NCBI GenBank assembly: GCA_963704995.1
Contig: CAVPIM010000005.1
Span: forward strand, 496,001-560,000
Length of the DNA stretch: 64,000 nt
Source of the DNA: RYN-230 sp963704995
Lineage (GTDB): Bacteria; Actinomycetota; Actinomycetes; Streptosporangiales; Streptosporangiaceae
Direction: 5' to 3'
The notes beneath the pieces were generated by a model. The model was given only the letters and a program-made list of their open reading frames with translations. It had not been told where the DNA came from and searched no databases. Numbering within the stretch: position 1 is the stretch's first letter; each line of letters begins with the position of its first letter. The translations under genes were made by a program, and so were the position numbers. Shown in pieces: positions 25,684 through 33,985 of the stretch.

Positions 25684-26358
25684 ATGGACAGGATCCGGGT
25701 CGCGCTGGCCGAAGACAACGTGCTGCTCCGCGAGGGGGTCTCCCGGCTGGTCGCCTCGAACGAGGACTTCGAGCTGGCGGGCACCGCCTCTGACCTGCCT
25801 GAGCTGCTGGCCCTGGTCGCCGCGGTACACCCGGACGTGGTGGTCACCGACATCCGGATGCCGCCCACCGGGACCAACGAGGGTATCCAGGCCGCTGGGT
25901 GGCTCCGGGAGAACCATCCCCAGGTCGGCGTGGTCGTGCTGAGCCAGTACACCGCACCCGGCTACGCGATGGCGCTGCTGGAGCACGGGTCGGCGGGCCG
26001 CGCCTACCTGCTCAAGGAGCGGGTGGCCAGCGTGGACGAGCTGGCCCGGGCCATCCGCGCGGTGGCCGGCGGCGGCTCGGTCATCGACCCGATGGTGGTG
26101 GACGAGCTGGTCCGCTCCCGGTCCCGGCACCAGCAGTCCAGCCTGGCCCAGCTCACCCCCCGGGAGACCGAGATCCTGGCGGAGATGGCCCAGGGCAAGA
26201 GCAACGCCGCGATCGCCGCCGCGCTGTCGGTCTCCGAGCGGGCGGTGGAGAAGCACACCAACTCGATCTTCGCCAAGCTGGGGCTGAGCGAGGAGAAGGA
26301 CCTCAACCGCCGGGTCAAGGCGGTCCTGCTCTACCTGAGCGAGGCCCAGCCCAGCTAA
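25684..26358 (+). CDS. NarL/LuxR-family response regulator
   Basis: 224 residues. Receiver domain 1-120: acidic pair AEDN, phosphoacceptor in VVVTDIRMPP, conserved Ser in VVVLSQY, Lys in AYLLKE. DNA-binding LuxR helix-turn-helix at about 155-210: LTPRETEILAEMAQGKSNAA, IAAALSVSERAVEKHTNSIF, AKLGL. The histidine kinase at 26956 lies downstream on the other strand and is the natural partner. The receiver resembles that of the cyclase fusion at 29855 (DIRMPP, the LSQY and GSAG-x-x-YLLK segments), so the two may share a kinase. Confidence 0.9.
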   Translation: MDRIRVALAEDNVLLREGVSRLVASNEDFELAGTASDLPELLALVAAVHPDVVVTDIRMPPTGTNEGIQAAGWLRENHPQVGVVVLSQYTAPGYAMALLEHGSAGRAYLLKERVASVDELARAIRAVAGGGSVIDPMVVDELVRSRSRHQQSSLAQLTPRETEILAEMAQGKSNAAIAAALSVSERAVEKHTNSIFAKLGLSEEKDLNRRVKAVLLYLSEAQPS

Positions 26359-26477
26359 CGGGCCCAGCTAACCGGGCCAGCTAACCCAGCCCGCTAACCC
26401 AGCCCAGCTGACCCAGCCGCTAACACCGGGAAGCTGCCCCACCAGCCACGGGGGTGGCAGCACCCTCGGCCTGCCGG

Positions 26478-26493
26478 GCCTGCCGTGGCAGGC
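26478..26493. promoter_or_regulatory. Perfect palindrome upstream of the receiver-only gene
   Basis: GCCTGCC-GT-GGCAGGC, arms of 7 bases, ending 7 bases before the ATG at 26501. It could be an operator or hide the ribosome site in mRNA. The preceding 26345-26410 holds imperfect CAGCTAACC(C/G) repeats. Confidence 0.4.
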
Positions 26494-26500
26494 TTGAGTC

Positions 26501-26893
<393 letters not shown>

Positions 26894-26955
26894 CCGGGCC
26901 GCGGACGCGGGGCAGCCGGCCGGGCGGTTCTCGTTGCGGAAAAAAGAACCTGATC

Positions 26956-29124
26956 TCAGATGACCGGGACCGATCCGGTGATCGTGGCGCCGTGACCAGG
27001 CTCGGACTCCCACCGGACAGTCCCGCCGATGGCGCCGAGCCGGTCGGACATGTTGACGAACCCGTGGCCGCCGCGGGCCTGCGCCGCGTCGAAGCCCGGG
27101 CCGTCGTCGCGGACCGAGAACAGCAGCCCGCCGGACTCTTCCCAGAGCCTGAGCTGCACACTCGCGCCCGCCGCGTGCTTGCCGGCGTTCTGCAGCGCTT
27201 CCAGGCAGCAGAAGTAGATGGCGGTCTCGATGCCCTGGGAGTACCGGCCGATGCCGTCGGTGCTCACCGTGACCGGCAGCGGGGCCCGGCTCGCCGCGGC
27301 GCGCAGCGCCTCGCCCAGGCCGTTGTCGGCCAGCAGCGGCGGGTAGATGCCGTGCGCCAGCTCGCGCAGCTCGCGGATGGTGGCCTGCACGTCGTCGGAC
27401 ATCTGGGCCAGCATCTCGGCTCCGGTCTCCGGGTCGTCGGCGATGATGTCGCGGGCCAGCCGGAGGGTGACGGCCAGCGCGACCAGATGCTGCTGGGCCC
27501 CGTCGTGCAGGTCCCGCTCGACCCGGCGCCGCTCGGCGTCGCCGCTGGCCACGATGCGGGCGCGCGATTCGCGGAGCTCGTCCGCCTGGTGCCGCAGCTC
27601 GTCCAGGGTGGTCTGCAGGGCCGCGTCCAGCCGGACGTTGTAGAACGCCAGGCCGGCCTGGCGGGCCAGCTCGGTCAGCACCCGGTCGTCTTCCTCGGTG
27701 AACGTGTCCGCGTCCGCGGGCCGCTCTACGACCAGCAGGCCGAGCAGCTCCCCCGCGTGGCTGATCGGCGCGACCCGCAGCTGGGCCCCGGGACGGCCGT
27801 CGAGCAGGGCGGGCAGCCAGATCGAGGCCCAGGCGTTCCCGGACACCCCGGCCCGGGTCACCACCGGGCGCTCCCGGTCACCGACGATGATGGACCGGCG
27901 TCCCGCGTCCGGCACGGAGACCGTGCGCTCCAGCACCTCGCCGCTGCCGGAGTACACCTCGGCGCTGGTCAGGGCCATTGTCTTGCGCAGCGACTCGGCC
28001 AGCTGGAGCAGCAGCTCGTCCATGGCCACGGCCCGGGTCATCCGGCTGCCGAAGGTGCGCAGTGCCTCGTCTGGCGCCTCCCGGGCGCCGTACACGAACC
28101 GGGTGGCCGAGGCCATCAGCCGGTCCCGGGCGGGCAGGTAGCCCACCGCGGTGATCGCCGCGGCCAGCATGGACAGGCCGAGGATCTCGCGGTCCGCGCT
28201 GTCGCCGGGCCGCTGGCCCAGGCCCAGCACGATGACCAGGTAGATGGCCGCGACCACGACGCTGAACCCGGCCAGCGACAGGACGTGCACGAGCAGGCGC
28301 CCGGCCACCGGGGCCAGCCGGGGGCTGGTCCCGGCGACCAGCCCGGCCGGGATCGCCGCGGTGGCCCCCACCATCACCGCGGCCACCGGCCCGGGCCAGC
28401 CGACCAGCACGTGCAGCACCCCGAACACCAGGGCCGCGTCCGCGGCCAGCACCGCGCCGACCGCGAGCCATTGCATCCACTCCCGCTCGTGGCCGCCCAG
28501 CTGCCGGTACCGGGCCCGCGCGGCCGGCAGCGCGGCGAGCAGGGCGGCGGCCCAGATCACGGCGGCCGCCACGGCCGGGAATGGGCGCCCGGCCAGGGCC
28601 AGTACCAGCCCGGTGCCCAGGGCGGCCGCGGCGGCCAGGCCAGCCGCCCAGCGCCGGGCCCGGCTGCCCAGCCGGCCGTCCGGCGCGGCCAGGACGAACG
28701 CCACCGAGGCCGCGATGACCAGCGGCGCAGCCACGGTGGCCACGGCGCGGGCCAGCGCGTGCGGGCCGGGCTGGCTGGCTATCCGGGCCGCGGTGAGGGC
28801 GACCGCCCCGGCCAGGGCGCCGAGGGCCGCCGGCCACGGCCCGGCCCGGCCGCTGGCCGTCCGGCGGCTGGCGCACACAGCCGCGGCTGCGGCCCAGGCC
28901 AGGGTGACCGCGAAGGCCACGGCGCCCACCGCGGGCAGCCCGCCAGGCACGCTGACCCGCAGCCCGGCCACTACCACGGCCAGCGTGGCCAGCGGGGCCA
29001 GGACGCCGACCGCCAGGACGCGCGCGGTCATCCGCCCGGTCCGGGGCAGGCCGGCCGCCGCCCCCAGCCCGCGGGCCGCCGTCCCGCGGGCCGCGGGCCC
29101 GGAACCGGGCATGGTCTCGTTCAT
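26956..29124 (-). CDS. Membrane sensor histidine kinase (HisKA_3 type) with GAF domain
   Basis: 722 residues. The N-terminal about 300 residues hold ten or so hydrophobic helices (for example ALVIAASVAFVLAAPDG, FSVVVAAIYLVIVLGLGQRP). A GAF-like domain follows at about 340-490 (PISHAGELLGLLVVERPADA, EEDDRVLTELARQAGLAFYN). The phosphoacceptor is His540 in RVERDLHDGAQQHLVAL. HATPase_c has an N box near residue 646 (LEALQNAGKHAAGASVQL) and DDGPGF near 673. It is the last gene of the minus-strand run permease, cyclase fusion, ATPase, kinase, lying 2 bases after the ATPase stop. Partner of the LuxR regulators nearby by inference. Confidence 0.9.
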   Translation of the reverse strand: MNETMPGSGPAARGTAARGLGAAAGLPRTGRMTARVLAVGVLAPLATLAVVVAGLRVSVPGGLPAVGAVAFAVTLAWAAAAAVCASRRTASGRAGPWPAALGALAGAVALTAARIASQPGPHALARAVATVAAPLVIAASVAFVLAAPDGRLGSRARRWAAGLAAAAALGTGLVLALAGRPFPAVAAAVIWAAALLAALPAARARYRQLGGHEREWMQWLAVGAVLAADAALVFGVLHVLVGWPGPVAAVMVGATAAIPAGLVAGTSPRLAPVAGRLLVHVLSLAGFSVVVAAIYLVIVLGLGQRPGDSADREILGLSMLAAAITAVGYLPARDRLMASATRFVYGAREAPDEALRTFGSRMTRAVAMDELLLQLAESLRKTMALTSAEVYSGSGEVLERTVSVPDAGRRSIIVGDRERPVVTRAGVSGNAWASIWLPALLDGRPGAQLRVAPISHAGELLGLLVVERPADADTFTEEDDRVLTELARQAGLAFYNVRLDAALQTTLDELRHQADELRESRARIVASGDAERRRVERDLHDGAQQHLVALAVTLRLARDIIADDPETGAEMLAQMSDDVQATIRELRELAHGIYPPLLADNGLGEALRAAASRAPLPVTVSTDGIGRYSQGIETAIYFCCLEALQNAGKHAAGASVQLRLWEESGGLLFSVRDDGPGFDAAQARGGHGFVNMSDRLGAIGGTVRWESEPGHGATITGSVPVI

Positions 29125-29126
29125 GG

Positions 29127-29855
29127 TCAGCGTGCCTCGATGACCACGACGCTGCTGCTGTCCGGCTCGGCTTCTGGCTTGTCGATCCGGCCGTCGCGCA
29201 TCCGGACCACCCGCTCCGCGGCCGCGGCCACGCTGGAGTCGTGCGTCACCAGGATGATGGTCTGGCCCCCGCCGTGCAGGCGGCGCAGCAGCTCGATGAC
29301 CTCCTCGCCGCCCTCGGAGTCCAGCGCCCCGGTTGGTTCGTCGGCGAGCAGCAGCGTGGGATCGTTGGCCAGGGCCCGGGCGATGGCCAGCCGCTGGCGC
29401 TGGCCGCCGGACAGCACGCCGGGCACGGCGCTGGCCTTGTCGCTGATGCCGAGCAGGTCAAGCAGGTCCCGGGCCCGGGTTTCGGCCATTTTCCGGCGGC
29501 GGCCCGCGATGACCGCGGGCAGGGCCACGTTCTCCAGGACCGTCATGCCTTCCAGCAGGTTGAAGAACTGGAAGACCAGCCCGATGTGCCGGCGGCGGAG
29601 CCGGGCCAGGTCGTCCTCGCTGCGCCCGGTCACCTCCTCGCCGGCCACGCTGATCTCGCCCTCGTCGGCGGTGTCCAGCCCGGCCACCAGGTTCAGCAAG
29701 GTGGACTTGCCACAGCCTGAGGGGCCCATCAGGGCCACGAACTCGCCGCTGGCGACGGTCAGGTCCACCCCCCGCAGCGCGCGCACCGGCGCGTTCTCTG
29801 CCTCGAATGTCTTGCGCACGCCGCGCATGGCCAGCGCGGCCGGGCTGTCGTTCAT
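29127..29855 (-). CDS. LolD/MacB-type ABC transporter ATPase
   Basis: 242 residues from the ATG at 29855 (TGATG with the cyclase stop); a GTG one codon earlier is possible. Motifs: Walker A GPSGCGKST, Q-loop VFQFFNLLEGMTVLENVALP, signature LSGGQRQR, Walker B LLLADEPTGALD, switch His in IILVTHDSSVA. It belongs to the ATPase group serving MacB/FtsX permeases, five of which are encoded at 31-45 kb. Co-directional with the kinase and with the permease at 31348. Confidence 0.9.
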   Translation of the reverse strand: MNDSPAALAMRGVRKTFEAENAPVRALRGVDLTVASGEFVALMGPSGCGKSTLLNLVAGLDTADEGEISVAGEEVTGRSEDDLARLRRRHIGLVFQFFNLLEGMTVLENVALPAVIAGRRRKMAETRARDLLDLLGISDKASAVPGVLSGGQRQRLAIARALANDPTLLLADEPTGALDSEGGEEVIELLRRLHGGGQTIILVTHDSSVAAAAERVVRMRDGRIDKPEAEPDSSSVVVIEAR

Positions 29856-31252
29856 CACGCCCCCGTCCGGGTCGTCATCTCGGTGGTCCTGGCCGGGGCC
29901 CCGGAGCCGTCGGCCAGGTGAATGATCTTGTAAGCGGTCACGGGGGTGTCGCGCCCCTTGACCATCCGGGCGCCGAGCGGCACGGTGTCCACCGGCCTGC
30001 TCAGGGCCCGCAGCGTAGCCTCAGATACCACGGTCTCGCCCGCCGCCGCGAACTGCTGCAACCGCTGCGAGAGGTTCACCGTGTCCCCGACCAGGGTGTA
30101 TTCCAGCCGTTCCGCCGACCCGAGCAGGGCGGCGGCCGCCTCGCCGCTGGACAGCCCCAGGCCGAGGCCGAAAGCGGGCAGGCCGTCGGAGAGCCAGCGG
30201 TCGTTGATGCCGGCCTGCAGGATGTGCATGACCGACGCCGCGGCCACGGCCCGGTCGGCGTGATCCTCCTGCGGGAACGGCGCGCCGAACACCGCCATGA
30301 CCGCGTCGCCCACGAACTGCATGACCGTACCCCCCTCGCCCAGGATGGCCTGGTTCATCGCGGCCCGGTGGGTGTTCAGCTGGCCCGCGAGCTGGCTGGG
30401 GTCGGCGTGCTCGGCGATGGTGGAGTAGGACCGGATGTCGCTCATCAGCACGGTCACGATGACCCGCTCGGTCTCGCCGATGTCCCGCCGCTCCTGGCGG
30501 AGCTTGTCCGCCAGCCCGCCGGGCAGCAGCCGGGACAGCGTCTCGCCCTGCTCCTCGCGGTCCACGATGGCCTGGTGCAGCAGGCGCAGCCGCTGCAGCG
30601 CGCCCGAGTTGCCCGCGGACACCCCCTCGGCCAGCTTGACGAACACCGCCTCGACCTCCGCGTCAACGGCTTCCGGGGTGGTCCGGCAGGCCACGGCGAT
30701 GGCCTTGATCGGTTTGCCCTCGGCGACCATGCCGAGCAGGTCTTCCTCGGCCGGGGTGAGTCCGCCCGGCGAGACCACGGGCGCGACCAGCGCCTGCACG
30801 ATCGCGGGGTCCAGCGCGGTGCCGCCCGTGGCGACCGCCCGGATCGCGTCCACCAGCTGGTTCCCCTCGGCCACGTGGTCCTTGAGCAGGTAGCCGTAGC
30901 CGGCCGAGCCCTCGGCCAGCAGCGAGACGGCGTACTCGGGATCCTCATACTGGGACAGGATCACGATCCCGGTGCCCGGGTGCCGCTTGCGCACCTCCTT
31001 GGCCGCGTCGATGCCCTCCCGCTGGAAGGACGGCGGCATCCGGATGTCGGTCACCAGCACCTGCGGGCTGGTGGCGGCCGCGCCGTCCACCACCCCGTCG
31101 TAGTCCGCCGCCACGCCCACCACGGTCAGGTCGGCGTGCCGCTCGATGAGGGCGCGCACGCCCTCGCGGACGATCAGGTTGTCGTCCGCGAGGAAGACCG
31201 CGATCGGGCCAGCCGGGCAGGCGTCACTGTGATCCACGTAACAAACGTTCAC
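29855..31252 (-). CDS. Receiver - HTH-like - class III adenylate/guanylate cyclase fusion
   Basis: 465 residues from a GTG at 31252 (another GTG at 31237). Receiver 15-135: FLADDN, Asp69 in VTDIRMPP, Ser100, Lys124 in YLLKD. Residues 163-210 align with a LuxR helix-turn-helix (GLTPAEEDLLGMVAEGKPIK), but the recognition helix is acidic (TTPEAVDAEVEAVFVKL). The cyclase domain 260-445 has both metal Asp: D272 (VLMSDIRSYST) and D316 (FVGDAVMAVFG), plus VGDTVNLSQRL with the Asn and Arg transition-state residues (N393, R397). It should make cAMP or cGMP when the receiver is phosphorylated. Coupled to the ATPase gene. Confidence 0.88.
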   Translation of the reverse strand: MNVCYVDHSDACPAGPIAVFLADDNLIVREGVRALIERHADLTVVGVAADYDGVVDGAAATSPQVLVTDIRMPPSFQREGIDAAKEVRKRHPGTGIVILSQYEDPEYAVSLLAEGSAGYGYLLKDHVAEGNQLVDAIRAVATGGTALDPAIVQALVAPVVSPGGLTPAEEDLLGMVAEGKPIKAIAVACRTTPEAVDAEVEAVFVKLAEGVSAGNSGALQRLRLLHQAIVDREEQGETLSRLLPGGLADKLRQERRDIGETERVIVTVLMSDIRSYSTIAEHADPSQLAGQLNTHRAAMNQAILGEGGTVMQFVGDAVMAVFGAPFPQEDHADRAVAAASVMHILQAGINDRWLSDGLPAFGLGLGLSSGEAAAALLGSAERLEYTLVGDTVNLSQRLQQFAAAGETVVSEATLRALSRPVDTVPLGARMVKGRDTPVTAYKIIHLADGSGAPARTTEMTTRTGA

Positions 31253-31347
31253 ACACCGGGCCCCTGACCGCCAGTGGGCAGGCATGCAGGTCGCTGGTGG
31301 TAGTAGGCACACCCCCGGCCTGAGGACAGCGCGGGGGGACCCGGCGG

Positions 31348-33723
31348 CTACTCACTGCGCAGGATCTCAGCGGGCCGGGTGCGGGCCGCCGACTCCCCGG
31401 GCACGGCCGCGACCGCCAGGGCCAGCAGCAGGGCGGCCGGCACCACCAGCACCAGGATCACGGGCAGCACCACGACCGGAAGGATGCCGAGCTGGCCCGC
31501 GAACAGCCGCCAGGCCACCCGGCCGCACACGATGCCGAGCGGGATCCCCAGGCCCAGCGCCACCGCGGTGAGCGTGCCGGCCTGCCAGCTGATCGCGGCG
31601 CGGACCTGGCGCCGGGTGAAGCCGATCGAGCGCAGCACCGCGAAGTCCCGGCGCCGCCGCCGGACCGACGTGAGCAGCAGGTGCACGATCGTGACCAGAG
31701 CCAGCAGGCTCAGCGCGATCCCGAGCAGCAGGGGCAGATCCTGGACCCGGCCGAAATTCACCACGTCGGCCGGGGTGGTGGGCCCCTGGACCACGAACGG
31801 GCCCAGCCGGGCGGCCTGCGCCGCGAGGGCGTTCAGCCCGGCTGGCCCGCCCGCACCCGGGCGGAACCGCACCAGCAGGGTGTCGAGCGGCGGGGCGCTC
31901 AGTGACGGCGGCAGCAGGCGGCGCAGCCCCGCCACGGATAGCGTGGCCCCCCGGCCCAGGCTGAGCGAGTCACTGATGTTGGGGAAGACGGCCGTGCCGG
32001 CGATCCGGTACCGGCCTGGCCGGAACCCATCCAGTGAGACGGCGACGGTCTGGCCGATGCGGGCGTGCATGGCGGCCAGGGTCTTCTCCCCGACCGTGAT
32101 CTCGTCCGGGCCGCGGGGCAGATGCCCCCGCACGGGCACGGGCAGCAAGTCACCGCGGTGACTGGGCAGCATGGCGATCGCGTCAGCCGGCACGCCCTGG
32201 ATGGTCAGCGGCACCCCGAATAGCCGGCCGACCACGCGGTGACCCCGGGACGGCCGGTCAGGCCGCGGATCGCCGCTTCGACCCCGTGCTGCTGGGTGTT
32301 GCTGATGTCCGCGTCCCAGGTCACGCCGTACAACCGGGGCGTGGCCAGCAGATGCCCCAGGCTGGCCGAGAAGACCAGCGCTCCGGTGAGCGCGGCCACG
32401 CCCACGACCGCGCTGGCCACGGTGCTGCGCACCGGCACCGCGGTCCGGCCCGCGCCCGGCTGCAACGCCAGCCGGATGCCGAGCATGGCGGTGACCGAAC
32501 CGATTCCCGAGGTCAGCGTGGCCAGGAAGTGTGGCCTGAGGCGGCCCCCCGGGCTGGCCGGGGCCGGGCGCCCCAGGCCGTCCATCGCCGGGCCGGCGCT
32601 CGCCGCCCGCCAGGTTGGCCAGGCGGTCGCGACGATCGTGATCAGCACGGCAGCGGCCACCCCGACGCCGAAGACGAGGCCATCGGCACTGATTCCCGGG
32701 TAGGGCTCGGCCACGGCGGCCAGGCCGACGGGCAGCAGCGGGGAGATGGCCAGCGCCGTCAAGGTCCCTACCACCGCGCCGGCCGCGCCGATGACGGCCG
32801 CGCGGAAGAGGCCGACGGCCAGCAGCGTCCGGCGGCTGAGGCCGAGCGCCCGCAGCGCGGCGTACTCCACCGAGTCCAGGAAGCTCATCCGGGCCAGCAA
32901 CTGCCCCAGCACCAGCACGCTGATCACCGCGAGCAGGGCGGCCACCAGCCACAACGCGACGGCCTGCAGGTGGATGGAGCGTTCCGTGTTCGCCGCCTGA
33001 GTGGCCAGCGGGTAGGTCTGCACGTACTTGCCCCCGGTCGAGCCGGCTCATCTCGCGCCGGACGGCGGGCAGGTCGGCGCTCCCGCGTCGCAGCCTGAGG
33101 GCTACCCCCACGTAGTTGTCGAGGCCGGAGCGGTGCGCCCGGTAGAAGGCCGGGGTCGCCCAGACCGTGTCGGTGCCTGTCCCGGTCTGCGGCGGGAACT
33201 CTGAGGGGGCCGCGTCGATGCCGACGATCCGGAACGCGAACGGCACCGGCAGGCCGGCCGGAGTCAGCAGCGTGGCCCGCAGGACGGCCCCGACGCCCAG
33301 GTGAGCGGTCTGGGCCAGGGTGAAGGAGATGTCCACCTCATCGGGCCGGGCCGGGTCAGGCAGGCGGCCGGACAGGATCCGGCGGCGCCAGAACCGGCTG
33401 GGCACCATCGTGCTCTCCGGCGCGATGACCTGCGCCGCGGCTGGTGACGCCACCGGGTAGCCGGCCAGGATCGCGGCCTGGCGCGCCTGCGGAACGGCCG
33501 CCGCTTCCCGCGGAGAGAACTGGGCGAACGTCCCGGACGCGTCCGGGAACGAGAACAGCAGCAGGTCGGGTGCGTCGCTCCAGGCCAGCAGGCTCGGGTA
33601 GGCGGCGTCGGTGCGGCGCGCCCCCGCCGCCGCGGCCTCGACCGCCCCGGCGAACGCTCCCACGATCAGGGCCAGCGCCAGCCACGCCCGCCAGCGGCGG
33701 CGCAGTTCGGCGCGGAAGAACAT
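31348..33723 (-). CDS. MacB/FtsX-like ABC permease 1, two compensating frameshifts
   Basis: About 790 residues from the ATG at 33723 (MFFRAELRRRWRAWLALALI). Frame changes at about 33030 and 32230 cancel. The layout is: helix 1, extracytoplasmic domain, three-helix FtsX core (LAVISVLVLGQLLARMSFLD, YAALRALGLSRRTLLAVGLF), PLLPVGLAAVAEPYPGISAD, second helix set with GIRLALQPGAGRTAVPVRST, second periplasmic domain, then SVRRRRRDFAVLRSIGFTRR and ESAARTRPAEILRSE. Same strand as the ATPase at 29127, its probable partner. This 8-10 helix double-FtsX form exports or senses lipids, peptides or antibiotics in known cases; substrate unknown. Confidence 0.8.
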   Translation of the reverse strand: MFFRAELRRRWRAWLALALIVGAFAGAVEAAAAGARRTDAAYPSLLAWSDAPDLLLFSFPDASGTFAQFSPREAAAVPQARQAAILAGYPVASPAAAQVIAPESTMVPSRFWRRRILSGRLPDPARPDEVDISFTLAQTAHLGVGAVLRATLLTPAGLPVPFAFRIVGIDAAPSEFPPQTGTGTDTVWATPAFYRAHRSGLDNYVGVALRLRRGSADLPAVRREMSRLDRGQVRADLPAGHSGGEHGTLHPPAGRRVVAGGRPARGDQRAGAGAVAGPDELPGLGGVRRAAGARPQPPDAAGRRPLPRGRHRRGRRGGRDLDGAGHLPAAARRPGRRGRALPGNQCRWPRLRRRGGRCRADHDRRDRLANLAGGERRPGDGRPGAPGPGQPGGPPQATLPGHADLGNRFGHRHARHPAGVAAGRGPDRGAGAQHRGQRGRGRGRAHRSAGLLGQPGASAGHAPVVRRDLGRGHQQHPAARGRSGDPRPDRPSRGHRVVGRLFGVPLTIQGVPADAIAMLPSHRGDLLPVPVRGHLPRGPDEITVGEKTLAAMHARIGQTVAVSLDGFRPGRYRIAGTAVFPNISDSLSLGRGATLSVAGLRRLLPPSLSAPPLDTLLVRFRPGAGGPAGLNALAAQAARLGPFVVQGPTTPADVVNFGRVQDLPLLLGIALSLLALVTIVHLLLTSVRRRRRDFAVLRSIGFTRRQVRAAISWQAGTLTAVALGLGIPLGIVCGRVAWRLFAGQLGILPVVVLPVILVLVVPAALLLALAVAAVPGESAARTRPAEILRSE

Positions 33724-33985
33724 CCATCCAGCGGCCAATGCCCTGCCCCCCAGATCTCCCGGTGCCGGGGACCACAGTAGGCACCAAATGCTCCAGCTCA
33801 CCAGCTGAGATTGCGCGATTGCCTCTCATTGCGCCACGGCGCGGGGCCGGCCGGGAAGGGGGTAAGCACCCCGCCGCCGGTGGTGCTCCCCGCACCCGGC
33901 GGCACGCGCGAGCACCCTGTCCTGCCGCGGCCGTGGTCTTTACGCTCTGTTGTGCGGGCGAGGCCCGCGGGGAGGGGTGAGGCCG
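33724..33985. promoter_or_regulatory. Divergent intergenic region between permeases 1 and 2
   Basis: 262 bases without a gene. It must hold promoters for both directions. A short palindromic CAGCTCACCAGCTG sits near 33793-33806. GGGGAGGGG at about 33970 is the ribosome site of permease 2. No reliable -10/-35 could be assigned. Confidence 0.35.

Noticed and set aside
24109..26256. A 715-residue open frame on the minus strand opposite the MFS and LuxR genes
   Set aside because: It is a mirror of G+C-rich coding on the other strand: low-complexity Gly/Arg/Gln/Pro composition and no motif, while the plus strand has clear family signatures.
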